Shown one piece after another: positions 7,557-16,322 of a stretch of 36,154 bases of DNA. The position numbers and the translations under genes were made by a program. The stretch is from Collinsella sp. AF23-2 (GTDB taxonomy: Bacteria; Actinomycetota; Coriobacteriia; Coriobacteriales; Coriobacteriaceae): NCBI RefSeq assembly GCF_003459245.1, contig NZ_QRVG01000023.1, positions 1 through 36,154 of the forward strand, written 5' to 3'. Under the pieces are notes generated by a model. The model had not been told where the DNA came from and did not search any database. It saw nothing but the letters and a program-made list of their open reading frames with translations. Position 1 is the first letter of the stretch. Each line of letters opens with the position of its first letter.

Positions 7557-7876
7557 AGCTCCTCCTAAAGCAATCAGAGGTCTTCTTACTTACTGTTTTT
7601 CCTACATTGTAACGAACTCGATAAGAAGAGGGTCGCTTCACGCCGCGCAATCCCGAACTCCAAGCGTTTCTCATCAGCATTGCCCATCTTTCGAGTCGAA
7701 ATTCAAATCCAGTTTCTTATCGCATGCTGAAATCAACCCGAACTGGATGTGACTGGAAAACAGCGCGCTGCGTCGGTCGCGCTTTCCCGAGCGACTCTGG
7801 CACAACAGACGATATGAGTTGAACATTGGGGCCTCTCCCCTTGCAGCTCTCTCGTGGGTCGGGCGACAATGGTCGT

Positions 7877-8253
7877 ACCATCAACCGCGGCCGCGCGCTG
7901 CGGGCCCTCGGCCTCGGCTGCGTCGTCGGGGCGGTCCCGAAGATGCACCGGCCCGCGGCCGACCGCGGCCGCAAGAACGACCGCCGCGACGCCGAGTGGC
8001 TGGCACGCATGCTGGCGCGCCGCAACGTCGTCGAGGTGTGGGTCCCCGACGAGCGCCCTCGAGGACGCGCGCGACGACCTGCAACACGCCAAGCAGCGGA
8101 TGTCGAAGTTCCTGCTGCGCCACGGCCTCGTCTTCGACGAGACGACGCCGGCCGGCAGGCGCAGGGGCGCCTGGACGGGGGCCTACTGGGACTGGACGGA
8201 GTCCCTCTCCTTCGACGAGCCCGACGACGCCGCGGCCTACGAGCACTACATGG
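7877..8253 (+). pseudogene. IS110-family transposase fragment, frameshifted
   Basis: The first part, in the frame ending near 8057, reads KMHRPAADRGRKNDRRDAEW and ARRNVVEVWVPDE, matching the DEDD N-terminal domain of IS110 transposases (the KNDRRDAE motif is diagnostic). The match then shifts frame and continues as LEDARDDLQHAKQRMSKFLL and RHGLVFDE up to WTGAYWDW. The N-terminus, the rest of the catalytic domain and the whole C-terminal domain are missing, so it cannot be active. Confidence 0.75.
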
Positions 8254-8255
8254 AC

Positions 8256-8525
8256 GGAAATGACCTGGTAGAGAACCCTCGCACCGTCTACGTCGCAGGG
8301 GACGTAGACGAACTCGTCGAGCACGAGCAGCCTCGCGGGCGACACGTCGTTCAACAGTTTCGACAGCGTTCCCTTGCGCTTCGCGTTGCCGAGCTCGAGA
8401 ACCAGCTGCGCGGTCTGCCAGAACCTGACCGACATGTCCGCGGCGACCGCGCGCATCGTGAGGGCGACTGCCATGCGCGTCTTGCCGCGCCTGGACTTAC
8501 CGAAGAAGACGAGGTCTTCGCGCGA
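8256..8525 (-). pseudogene. IstB-like ATPase fragment (IS21 family)
   Basis: The minus strand reads VFFGKSRRGKTRMAVAL, a degenerate Walker A, then FWQTAQLVLELGNAKRKG and LLVLDEFVYVPCDVDGARVL, the Walker B/Y region of IstB helper proteins. Both ends are lost and there is no istA, so this is a relic. It runs head-on into the IS110 fragment. Confidence 0.7.
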
Positions 8526-8729
8526 TTGTTTGTGTCAACGGCCAACTGAATGTGAACCCTTCTTGCATTGTTGCAACCTGGCTGGCAGCCGGTCTTTAAT
8601 GACGACGACCATTGTCGCCCGACCCACAAAAGAGCCGCAAGGGGAGGAGCTCCCAATGTTCAACTCATATCGTCTATGGCGCACTACCATTCACCGAAAG
8701 TCGGCAACTTTTTCATTCTCTCTATACAT

Positions 8730-8752
8730 GTTTAAACAACATGTTCTACAAT
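8730..8752 (+). promoter_or_regulatory. malQ promoter with GntR-type operator
   Basis: A -10 box TACAAT (8747-8752) has no good -35 box. The reverse-strand copy of TTGTTTAAAC occupies 8730-8739, just upstream of the -10 box, and ACATG/CATGT arms flank it (8726-8730 and 8740-8744). A repressor bound here would block polymerase. The same 10-mer lies near the regulator and PTS genes. Confidence 0.55.
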
Positions 8753-8837
8753 AGGGACAATAGCAATGGAAACTCGGGACGAGCCGTCTATCCATCTACG
8801 GCGCAGCCCCTTATTCAAAAGGACGGTGAGTGCATCC

Positions 8838-10343
8838 ATGGAGCGTGCAAGCGGCGTTCTGATGCCCGTTTCGTCATTGCCCGGACCTTACGGTATCGGC
8901 GGCTTTGGCTGGAACGCCTATGACTTTGTCGATTTCCTCGCCTCGTGCAAACAACATTACTGGCAGATTCTCCCCCTTACGACAACGAGCTATGGCGACT
9001 CGCCCTATCAGTCGTTCTCGGCCCGTGCGGGCAACCCCAATTTCATCGACTTTGCCGAGCTTATCGAGGCCGGCTATCTGGAGCAGTGCGATATCGACGG
9101 CGTGTACCTGGGCTCCGACCCCAGCAATGTCGACTATGGTGCCATCTTTGGTGGCCGTCGTCAGATTCTCGACCGCGCCGCCGAGCGCTTTGCCGCCGAC
9201 AAGCCGGCCGACTTCGACGACTTTGTCCAAGCAAACGAAGACTGGCTCATCCCCTACTGCGAGTTCATGACCGTCAAGGAGGAGTGCGGTCTCAAGGCCT
9301 TTTGGGAGTGGCCCGCAGAGCTCCGTACCCGCGGCGAGGCTTCTGCCAAGGTCTGCGCCGCCCATCCCGCGCGCATGCTCTACCACCAGATGACGCAGTA
9401 CTTCTTCAATCGTCAGTGGAGCCGCCTCAAGGCCTATGCCAACGAGCGCGATATCCTCATCATCGGCGACCTGCCCATCTATGTCTCGCGCGACTCCGTC
9501 GAGATGTGGGCCACGCCCGAGCTCTTTAAGATCGACGCCGCCGGTAATCCTGTGAGTGTCGCCGGCACGCCGCCCGACCAGTTCTCGGCCACCGGCCAGT
9601 ACTGGGGCAATCCCATCTACGACTGGGACGCCATGGAAGCCGACGGTTTCTCCTGGTGGGAGGGCCGTATCCGCGCCGCCCTCGACATGTACGATGTCAT
9701 CCGCCTGGATCACTTCCGCGGCTTCGAGGCCTATTGGGAGGTGCCGTTCTCCTCACCCGATTCGTCCTACGGTTCGTGGACGCAGGGCCCCGGCCTCAAG
9801 TTCTTCAAGACGCTCGAGGAAAAGCTCGGCACGCTGCCCATCATCGCCGAAGACCTGGGCTTCCTCACCCCCGGCGTCATCGACATGCGCGACAACTCGG
9901 GCTTCCCCGGCATGAAGATCTTGCAGTTCGCCTTTGAGGGCACCAACTCGTACTACCTGCCGCACAACTACATTGCCAACACCGTCGCCTATGTGGGCAC
10001 ACACGACAACGAGACGGCGCGCGGTTGGTTTGAGGGAACGGCCACCCCGCGTCAGCGCGAGCAGGCGGCCCTGTACACCCACCAGCAGGCAGGCGAGCCC
10101 ATGGCCGATGCACTCAACCGCGCCATCGCCGCCAGCGTAAGCGATACCTGCATCTACACCATGCAGGACCTGCTCAACCTGGGCAACGAGGCGCGCATCA
10201 ACACTCCCGCCACCATGGGCGGCAACTGGACCTGGCGCATGCTCGATGGCGCCATCACCCGCGAGCTCGAGCACAAGCTCACCGGCTGGACCGAGACCTA
10301 CTTCCGCATCCCGTCGGAAGACGAAATTGAGCTTCCCCAATAG
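8838..10343 (+). CDS. malQ: 4-alpha-glucanotransferase (amylomaltase)
   Basis: A GH77 enzyme of 501 residues that moves alpha-1,4-glucan segments between maltodextrins, releasing glucose, in the cytoplasm. Visible motifs: start MERASGVLMPVSSLPGPYGI, nucleophile region RLDHFRGFEAYW (Asp291), acid/base region AEDLGFLTP (Glu338) and GTHDNETARGW. The frame is open back to ATG 8766, but that codon would be only 7 nt from the predicted transcription start, and family members begin at about the MERASG position, so ATG 8838 is preferred. Glycogen phosphorylase follows, giving the standard pair for maltodextrin breakdown: MalQ lengthens chains and the phosphorylase shortens them. Confidence 0.93.
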   Translation: MERASGVLMPVSSLPGPYGIGGFGWNAYDFVDFLASCKQHYWQILPLTTTSYGDSPYQSFSARAGNPNFIDFAELIEAGYLEQCDIDGVYLGSDPSNVDYGAIFGGRRQILDRAAERFAADKPADFDDFVQANEDWLIPYCEFMTVKEECGLKAFWEWPAELRTRGEASAKVCAAHPARMLYHQMTQYFFNRQWSRLKAYANERDILIIGDLPIYVSRDSVEMWATPELFKIDAAGNPVSVAGTPPDQFSATGQYWGNPIYDWDAMEADGFSWWEGRIRAALDMYDVIRLDHFRGFEAYWEVPFSSPDSSYGSWTQGPGLKFFKTLEEKLGTLPIIAEDLGFLTPGVIDMRDNSGFPGMKILQFAFEGTNSYYLPHNYIANTVAYVGTHDNETARGWFEGTATPRQREQAALYTHQQAGEPMADALNRAIAASVSDTCIYTMQDLLNLGNEARINTPATMGGNWTWRMLDGAITRELEHKLTGWTETYFRIPSEDEIELPQ

Positions 10344-10391
10344 GAGCCACCGCGCCCGACCCCACCCCATCGTGCGGACGCGTCCGTTTTC

Positions 10392-10432
10392 CCCGCGCGA
10401 GGCCACTCCAATCCCTCGCGCGGGCTTCTTTT
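10392..10432 (+). terminator. Terminator between malQ and glgP
   Basis: An 11-bp perfect stem (CCCGCGCGAGG, 10392-10402, with 10414-10424) is followed by TTCTTTT. glgP lies 40 bp on with no clear promoter between, so partial read-through and hence unequal expression of the two genes is likely. Confidence 0.75.
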
Positions 10433-10471
10433 GAATTTCTGACATGTAATCAACCCATCACAGGAGGAAAC

Positions 10472-12739
10472 ATGCCCCGTATCAATCTTGCGGATCTTGC
10501 CGAGCAGTCCTTTGGCACCTCGCTCGAGCAGCTCGATGACCGTCGTATTTATAAGCTGCTGGCCAAGCTCGTGCAGGAGCGCTCTGCCGCCTGTCCTCTC
10601 AACAACGGCAAGAAAAAGCTCTACTACATCTCTGCCGAGTTTTTGATCGGCAAGCTGCTCATCAACAATATGATCGACCTTGGCATCTATGACGAGGTTA
10701 AGGACCAGCTCACCGCCGCGGGCCACGACCTCAACAAGATCGAGGAGTTCGAGGTCGAACCGTCGCTCGGCAACGGCGGCCTGGGCCGTCTGGCCGCATG
10801 CTTCCTGGATTCCATCGCCACGCTGGGCTTGACCGGCGATGGCGTGGGCCTCAACTACCATTACGGCCTGTTCCGCCAGCGCTTTGTCGACAACCAGCAG
10901 AAGGCCGTCCCCGACGAGTGGCTCGGTGAGCAGGACATCCTAGTCGACGACGACCGCTCCTACACCGTCGAGTTCGGCGATTTTGCCGTTACCTCCAAGC
11001 TCGTCAACATCGACGTGCCCGGTTACGGCCAGCCCACCAAGAACCGTCTGCGCCTGTTCGACCTGGCGAGCGTCGACGACGGCCTGGTCCCCGGCAGCTC
11101 CATCGACTTCGACAAGACCGAGATTGCCAAGAACCTCACCTTGTTCCTGTACCCCGACGATTCCGACGAGCAGGGCCGTCTGCTTCGCATCTACCAGGAA
11201 TACTTTATGGTGAGCAACGCCGCCCAGCTCCTGATCGACGAGGCCATCGAGCGCGGCAGCAATCTGCACGATCTGGCCGACTACGCCGTGGTCCAAATTA
11301 ACGACACGCACCCCACCATGGTCATCCCCGAGCTCATTCGCCTGCTCACCACCGAGCACGACATTGAGTTTGACGAGGCCGTTGCCATCGTGCGCTCCAT
11401 GGTCGCCTACACCAACCACACGATCCTTGCCGAGGCGCTCGAGAAGTGGCCGCTCGCCAGCCTGCAGAAGGTCTCCCCCGCCATCGCCGACATCATCGTC
11501 AAACTCGACGAGATTGCCAAGGCCGAGCACGATGACCCGCGCGTTGCCATCATCGACGAGTATGAGACCGTCCACATGGCCCACATGGACATCCACTTTG
11601 GCTTCTCCATCAATGGCGTCGCCGCACTCCACACCAAGATCCTGGAGGACACCGAGCTTCATCCGTTCTACGAGATCTATCCCGAGAAGTTCTCCAATAA
11701 GACCAACGGCATCACCTTCCGCCGCTGGATCCATGGCGCCAATCCCGCGCTCGCCAGCCTGCTCGACGACGTGATCGGCACCGATTGGCGTAGCACCGGC
11801 GACCTGAGCAAGCTCGCCGACTTCGCCGACGACAAGGATGTTCTTGAGCGCTTGGCCGCCACCAAGGTCGAGGCCAAAAGCATCATGCGCCAGTTCATGG
11901 CACTCGAGCAGGGCGTGACCATTCCCTCCAACGCCATCATCGATGTTCAGGTCAAGCGTATCCATGAGTACAAGCGCCAGCAGATGCTCGCGCTCTACAT
12001 CATCTGGAAGTATCTCGACATCAAGAACGGCAATAAGCCTAAGCACCCCGTCACCATCATCTTTGGCGGCAAGGCGGCTCCTGCCTACACCATTGCCCAA
12101 GACATCATCCATCTGATCCTGACGCTGTCGCAGTGGATTGCAAACGACCCCGACGTGGCCCCCTACCTGCAGGTTGTCATGATCGAGAACTACAACGTCA
12201 CCGCTGCCGAGCGCGTGATCCCCGCTGCTGACATCTCCGAGCAGATCAGCCTGGCCTCCAAGGAAGCGAGCGGCACCTCCAACATGAAGTTCATGCTCAA
12301 CGGCGCCCTGACCCTGTGCACGCTCGACGGCGCCAATGTGGAGATCGCCGAGCTCGTCGGCGACGAGAACATCTACACCTTTGGCGCCTCGTCCAAGCAG
12401 GTCGAGCAACTCTACGCCGACGGCACCTATGACGCCGGCGCGCTCTACCGCAAGCCCGGCATCAAGCTGCTGGTGGACTTTATCACCAACCCCGCCTTTA
12501 TGGCGACCGGCAACGCCGAGCGTCTGCAGCGCCTGCACGACGACATCAAGGGCAAGGATTGGTTTATGGCCCTGCTCGACATTGAGGAGTACATCCAGAC
12601 CAAGGAGCGTGTGCTGGCCGACTACGAGGACCAGGATGTCTGGATGCGCAAGGCGCTGATCAACATCGCCAACGCCGGCACCTTCTCGTCCGACCGTACG
12701 ATCTCCCAGTACAACGACGAGATCTGGCACCTGGACTAA
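10472..12739 (+). CDS. glgP: Glycogen/maltodextrin phosphorylase
   Basis: A 755-residue GT35 enzyme that releases glucose-1-phosphate from alpha-1,4-glucans using phosphate and pyridoxal phosphate. Motifs include EPSLGNGGLGRLAACFLDS, QINDTHPTM, NGITFRRW, VKRIHEYKRQ and the PLP-lysine segment EASGTSNMKFMLNG (Lys606). ATG 10472 follows CAGGAGGAAAC. The length is close to the short bacterial maltodextrin phosphorylases. It sits downstream of malQ and converges with the ABC sugar importer operon, so imported maltodextrins would be processed by this pair. Confidence 0.95.
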   Translation: MPRINLADLAEQSFGTSLEQLDDRRIYKLLAKLVQERSAACPLNNGKKKLYYISAEFLIGKLLINNMIDLGIYDEVKDQLTAAGHDLNKIEEFEVEPSLGNGGLGRLAACFLDSIATLGLTGDGVGLNYHYGLFRQRFVDNQQKAVPDEWLGEQDILVDDDRSYTVEFGDFAVTSKLVNIDVPGYGQPTKNRLRLFDLASVDDGLVPGSSIDFDKTEIAKNLTLFLYPDDSDEQGRLLRIYQEYFMVSNAAQLLIDEAIERGSNLHDLADYAVVQINDTHPTMVIPELIRLLTTEHDIEFDEAVAIVRSMVAYTNHTILAEALEKWPLASLQKVSPAIADIIVKLDEIAKAEHDDPRVAIIDEYETVHMAHMDIHFGFSINGVAALHTKILEDTELHPFYEIYPEKFSNKTNGITFRRWIHGANPALASLLDDVIGTDWRSTGDLSKLADFADDKDVLERLAATKVEAKSIMRQFMALEQGVTIPSNAIIDVQVKRIHEYKRQQMLALYIIWKYLDIKNGNKPKHPVTIIFGGKAAPAYTIAQDIIHLILTLSQWIANDPDVAPYLQVVMIENYNVTAAERVIPAADISEQISLASKEASGTSNMKFMLNGALTLCTLDGANVEIAELVGDENIYTFGASSKQVEQLYADGTYDAGALYRKPGIKLLVDFITNPAFMATGNAERLQRLHDDIKGKDWFMALLDIEEYIQTKERVLADYEDQDVWMRKALINIANAGTFSSDRTISQYNDEIWHLD

Positions 12740-12768
12740 CCCATTCCCCTTATCCATCCTCTTGAGAA

Positions 12769-12799
12769 ACGGAGTCGTGGCAACACGGCTCCGTTTTTT
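12769..12799 (+). terminator. glgP terminator
   Basis: An 11-bp stem (12769-12779 with 12784-12794, one G-U pair) with a GCAA loop and a T6 run. Confidence 0.9.
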
Positions 12800-12837
12800 G
12801 CGCCCGTGCGTACCCGTGGCCCGCCTCGACCAAATCG

Positions 12838-13135
12838 TCTCAATCTGTAACACCTACTCGGCGAAAACGGTCCTACCTGTTACAGATCAAGACAAACCGG
12901 TCCTTTCCCTAGGGTTTATCTCAATCTGTAGCATCTAACGTCCGAAATCCGCCCTTACTGTTACAGATCGAGACAAATGGATAAGCTGGCTAAAACAATC
13001 TCGCTCTGTAACAGGTAGCTGCCGAAATCAGCCTCTCGTGTTATAGATCGAGATGGAAGGACAGGCGGCTCAACTCAATCTCGTTCTGTAACATCTAAAC
13101 CCAATTCGAACCTCCACCTGTTACAGATCAAGACA
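12838..13135. repeat. Eight-copy alternating 15-mer array, 40-bp period
   Basis: The gene-free interval 12740-13273 holds this array. Eight copies of TGTTACAGATCGAGA (0 to 3 mismatches) alternate strictly in orientation: reverse copies at 12838-12852, 12919-12933, 12999-13013 and 13079-13093; forward copies at 12878-12892, 12959-12973, 13039-13053 and 13119-13133. Each gap is 25-26 nt and the gap sequences differ. A reverse/forward pair could fold as a 15-bp hairpin with a 25-nt loop, repeated four times at 81, 80 and 80 bp. Three of the four loops share a central CGAAA. Function unknown. Confidence 0.9.
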
Positions 13136-13166
13136 AACGACCGACCAGACAACCCCGTCATAAGGA

Positions 13167-13205
13167 AAGGCTCCCCTCTCGCCCAGTGGACGGGAGGGGA
13201 GCCTT
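13167..13205 (-). terminator. Terminator of the sugar ABC operon
   Basis: A 12-bp stem (AAGGCTCCCCTC, 13167-13178, with 13194-13205) lies 69 bp after the ATPase stop codon. The T-run on the minus strand is poor (TTTCCTTATG), but the position fits an operon end, and it could work from both sides. Confidence 0.6.
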
Positions 13206-13273
13206 ATATGTGACCGCGGCAAAAGGATGGCAAAGCCGCAGTCGCCCAAAGGGAGGGCCTGGATGCACCGGGC

Positions 13274-14473
13274 CTAGATAAGGTTCTTGCCAGACACCTT
13301 ATCGAAGAGATGAGTCGCGTTCTTCTCGAACTTGAACCAGATGGGGTCGCCAGCCTTGAGCGCGCCCTTGGCCTCGAGGTCGACGACGGGGATAATCAGG
13401 ACAAACTGGCCGTCGGGAGCGGTCACGTGGACATGCTCGGTCGAGCCCATGAGCTCGGTCACCTCGACGGTGCCCTGGAGCGCACCCTCCTCGCCCTTGT
13501 CGGCAAGCAGGATCTGCTCGGGGCGCACGCCGGCCGTAATCTCCTTCACGTCGCCGCCGTCCCAGTTGAGGGCAAGCTGAGCGCAAGTCTCCGGGGCGAG
13601 CGCCACGTTCATATCCTCGGTCTTGACAGTAAAGCCGTTGCCCGAGCGCACCAGCTGGGCATCGAAGAAGTTCATCTGCGGCACGCCGATGAAGCCGGCG
13701 ACGAAGATGTTCGCGGGATGGTTGAAGACCTCCTGCGGCGTGGCGATCTGCTGGACGACGCCGTCCTTCATGACCACGATGCGGTCGCCGAGGGTCATAG
13801 CCTCGGTCTGGTCGTGGGTAACGTAGATGAAGGTGCCCTTGATCTCGTGACGCAGCTTAATGAGCTCGGCGCGCATCTGGTTACGAAGCTTGGCATCCAG
13901 GTTGGACAGCGGCTCGTCCATCAGGAAGACCTTGGGGTCACGCACGATGGCGCGGCCGATGGCGACGCGCTGGCGCTGGCCGCCAGAGAGCGCCTTGGGC
14001 TTACGGTCGAGGTACTCGGTAATACCCAGGATCTCGGCAGCGGAGCGAACCTTGCGGTCGATCTCGTCCTTGGGGACCTTCTTGAGCTCAAGCGTAAACG
14101 CCATGTTCTCGTACACCGTCATATTGGGGTACAGAGCATAACTCTGGAACACCATGGCGATGTCGCGGTCCTTGGGCGCCACGTCGTTGACGCGCTTGCC
14201 ATCGATGAACACATCGCCGGAGGTGATGTCCTCCAGGCCGGCGACCATGCGCATCGTCGTGGACTTACCGCAGCCAGAAGGGCCAACGAGGACGATGAAC
14301 TCCTGGTCGTGAACGGTGAGGTTGAAGTCCTCTACAGCGAGCACACCGTCCTCGGTAACCTTGAGGTTGTGCTTCTTCTCCTCGGTCTTCTTCTTTTTGC
14401 CAAAGAAGCCCTTCTTTTTTGACTCGTTGTTGGGATACACCTTCTGAACATGTTTGAGAACGATCTCGGCCAT
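13274..14473 (-). CDS. msmX: Sugar ABC importer ATPase (MsmX/UgpC type)
   Basis: A 399-residue ATPase that energises CUT1 sugar importers. Walker A GPSGCGKST, signature LSGGQRQRVAIGRA, Walker B VFLMDEPLSNLD and switch YVTHDQTEAMTL are present; the C-terminal 130 residues form the OB-type regulatory domain (ITAGVRPEQILL). Near residues 16-38 there is an unusual lysine-rich insertion (ESKKKGFFGKKKKTEEKK) between the first two strands. ATG 14473 follows AAAGGTAAAGAC. It is the last gene of the operon after the two permeases, with a hairpin in the 68-bp gap. Such ATPases often serve several importers. Confidence 0.92.
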   Translation of the reverse strand: MAEIVLKHVQKVYPNNESKKKGFFGKKKKTEEKKHNLKVTEDGVLAVEDFNLTVHDQEFIVLVGPSGCGKSTTMRMVAGLEDITSGDVFIDGKRVNDVAPKDRDIAMVFQSYALYPNMTVYENMAFTLELKKVPKDEIDRKVRSAAEILGITEYLDRKPKALSGGQRQRVAIGRAIVRDPKVFLMDEPLSNLDAKLRNQMRAELIKLRHEIKGTFIYVTHDQTEAMTLGDRIVVMKDGVVQQIATPQEVFNHPANIFVAGFIGVPQMNFFDAQLVRSGNGFTVKTEDMNVALAPETCAQLALNWDGGDVKEITAGVRPEQILLADKGEEGALQGTVEVTELMGSTEHVHVTAPDGQFVLIIPVVDLEAKGALKAGDPIWFKFEKNATHLFDKVSGKNLI

Positions 14474-14491
14474 GTCTTTACCTTTCGATAC

Positions 14492-14516
14492 GCGGCGCCG
14501 CGCTGAGAGGCGCCGC
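14492..14516 (-). promoter_or_regulatory. Intercistronic hairpin before msmX
   Basis: GCGGCGCC (14492-14499) and its complement (14509-14516) form an 8-bp GC stem between malG and msmX, with no T-run. It probably acts on transcript stability or processing. Confidence 0.5.
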
Positions 14517-14541
14517 CAAAACTTGCAAAACAGTTACGGCA

Positions 14542-15381
14542 TCAGCCCTTGACGGCACCTGCCACCACACCGTCGATGATGTACTTCTGGCAGAAGATGT
14601 ACATGATGACGATGGGGATGACGACCATCATGATGCACGCCATCATGGGGCCGAGCTCGACGTGGCCATAGCCGCCACGGAAGTACTGGATCAAGATAGG
14701 AATGGTCTTGTACTTGGTGGAGTCGAGCGTAAGGTAGGGCAGCAGATAGTCGTTCCAGACCCACATGGTCTCGAGGATGCCGACCGAAAGATAGGTGGGC
14801 TTCATAATGGGAAGGACGATCTTAAAGAACACTTGGACCGGGTTGCAGCCGTCGATCATGGCCGCTTCCTCAATCTCGAGCGGGATGTTCTTGACGAAGC
14901 CGGCGAACATAAAGACCGCGAGGCCCGCGCCAAAACCAAGGTAGATGAAGCAGATGTTAAACGGCGTGTTAAAGCCGATGCGGTCCGCGAGGTTGGACAG
15001 CGTGAACATGAGCATCTGGAACGGTACGACCATCGAGAAGACGAACAGGTAATAGAAGAAGTTCGAGATCTTGCTGTTGACGCGCACCACGTACCAAGCG
15101 CACATGGAGCAGCACACCAGAATCAGCACGACCGACGTGACCGTGATGATAAGAGAGTACATAAACGCCGAGGCAAAGCCCTGCTCGTTCAGAGCGTGCA
15201 CGTAGTTTGCGAGGCCGTTGAACGTCTCAGGCGTGAGCAGATCGAACGCCGTGGTGGTGCTGATTGCGGTCGCTTTCTTAAAGGAATTGAGCGCAATCAT
15301 GAACACGGGGTAGATCCATGCGAGCGACAGAATCGTAAAGAAGATCGAGAGCGCGCGGTTGATAGCCTTATCGCGTTTCAT
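14542..15381 (-). CDS. malG: Sugar ABC importer permease (MalG type)
   Basis: A 279-residue CUT1 inner-membrane permease with six hydrophobic segments and the EAA loop (EEAAMIDGCNPVQVFF, then VLPIMKP) that docks the ATPase. It begins at 15381, overlapping the stop of the preceding permease by one nucleotide, so the two are translated together. The C-terminus (FCQKYIIDGVVAGAVKG) is typical of MalG-type proteins. It forms the membrane channel with MalF. The exact sugar cannot be read from the sequence; maltose or maltodextrin is inferred from neighbours. Confidence 0.92.
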   Translation of the reverse strand: MKRDKAINRALSIFFTILSLAWIYPVFMIALNSFKKATAISTTTAFDLLTPETFNGLANYVHALNEQGFASAFMYSLIITVTSVVLILVCCSMCAWYVVRVNSKISNFFYYLFVFSMVVPFQMLMFTLSNLADRIGFNTPFNICFIYLGFGAGLAVFMFAGFVKNIPLEIEEAAMIDGCNPVQVFFKIVLPIMKPTYLSVGILETMWVWNDYLLPYLTLDSTKYKTIPILIQYFRGGYGHVELGPMMACIMMVVIPIVIMYIFCQKYIIDGVVAGAVKG

Positions 15382-16235
15382 TACTGCTGCACCTCCTTGG
15401 ACCTCGTGGCCTTAAGCTGGATCATAGAAATAGCGACAACCAGGATGCAGAAGATAACTGCCTTGGCCTGACCGATGCCCTGCCATGCGATGCCAGCACG
15501 CGAATAGAACGTGTTGTAGATGTTCAGGGCGAGCATCTCGGTGGAGTGCGCCGGGGCGCCACCGGTAAGGGCGAGGTTCTGGTCGAACAGCTTAAAGCCG
15601 TTGGTGATGGACAGGAACAGGCAGATGGTGATGGTCGGCATCAGGTTGGGGATCTTAACCTTCCAAAACGTCTGCCATGCCGTAGCGCCATCGACCTTGG
15701 CGGCCTCGATGTAATCAGACGGAATGGACTGCAGACCGGCGATGTAGATGATCATCATGTAGCCGACCTGCTGCCACAGGGTCAGGATGATAAGGCCCCA
15801 GAAGCCAGCAGCAGAGTTAAGGGCGATGAGCTGGGCGCCCACGTTGGAGAGCAGGCAGTTGATCAGAATCTGCCAAATGTAGCCCAGCACGATGCCGCCA
15901 ATCAGGTTAGGCATAAAGAAAATCGTACGGAAGATGTTGGTGCCCTTGAGCGCCTTGCGAGTGAGCGCCTGCGCAATGGCCAGCGCGATCACGTTGATGA
16001 GCACCGTCGACAGGAAGGCAAACGCCACGGTAAAGAAGAACGACGTGGAGAACTGCGGGTCGGTCAGTGCGCGCACGTAGTTCTCGATACCGACAAAGTG
16101 CGCGTTATTGATGGTAATAAACTGGCAGAACGAGAGATAGAAACCCTGGATAAAGGGAATCACGAACCCGATCATAAACGCCAGGCACGTGGGCAGCATA
16201 AAGAGCGGCCACCAGCGCTTGAGTGCTTTGCCCAT
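15381..16235 (-). CDS. malF: Sugar ABC importer permease (MalF type)
   Basis: A 284-residue permease with six hydrophobic segments and the EAA loop (IEAAKVDGATAWQTFW, then KIPNLMPT). It lacks the long N-terminal extension of E. coli MalF, as is normal for Gram-positive CUT1 permeases such as MsmF. ATG 16235 is preceded by GAAAGGACCCTTCT. It lies 87 bp after the binding-protein gene, with a strong hairpin between them, and overlaps malG by one base. Confidence 0.92.
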   Translation of the reverse strand: MGKALKRWWPLFMLPTCLAFMIGFVIPFIQGFYLSFCQFITINNAHFVGIENYVRALTDPQFSTSFFFTVAFAFLSTVLINVIALAIAQALTRKALKGTNIFRTIFFMPNLIGGIVLGYIWQILINCLLSNVGAQLIALNSAAGFWGLIILTLWQQVGYMMIIYIAGLQSIPSDYIEAAKVDGATAWQTFWKVKIPNLMPTITICLFLSITNGFKLFDQNLALTGGAPAHSTEMLALNIYNTFYSRAGIAWQGIGQAKAVIFCILVVAISMIQLKATRSKEVQQ

Positions 16236-16255
16236 AGAAGGGTCCTTTCAATATG

Positions 16256-16291
16256 CAGGGGGCGGGCAAACCTACGTCTGCCCGCCCCCTG
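16256..16291 (-). promoter_or_regulatory. Stable hairpin between the binding-protein and permease genes
   Basis: A perfect 13-bp GC-rich stem (16256-16268 with 16279-16291) without a T-run. Such hairpins after the binding-protein gene commonly protect its mRNA and give more binding protein than permease. Confidence 0.7.
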
Positions 16292-16322
16292 TCGCTAATC
16301 AGATAGCTTGGGCAGCAACTGC

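Larger units (their letters stand above)
7807..8675. mobile_element. Decayed insertion-sequence patch bounded by ~70-bp inverted repeats
   Basis: The segment 7807-7876 recurs in reverse complement at 8605-8675: about 62 of 71 positions match with one 1-nt indel, including an unbroken 24-nt start and the shared block GTGGGTCGGGCGACAATGG. Between the repeats lie an IS110-like transposase fragment on the plus strand and an IstB-like fragment on the minus strand, joined near 8255. The rest of the 7557-8760 interval shows no intact gene. IS110 elements do not normally carry such long inverted ends, so the repeats may belong to another element into which these pieces fell. The patch marks the edge of the accessory region. 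Confidence 0.6.

Noticed and set aside
7854..8549. 231-residue protein across the IS patch
   Set aside because: It joins an IS110 fragment to antisense IstB sequence, so it is an accidental frame through debris.
10940..12853. 637-residue open frame opposite glgP
   Set aside because: It is antisense to a well-supported gene, composed of Val/Leu/Gly/Asp shadow codons, and has no domain or ribosome binding site.
12838..13135. CRISPR array
   Set aside because: Repeats are only 15 bp, alternate in orientation and vary, and no cas genes are present.
13310..14422. 370-residue open frame opposite msmX, and similar frames opposite malE and malF
   Set aside because: Antisense shadows of clear ABC-importer genes.
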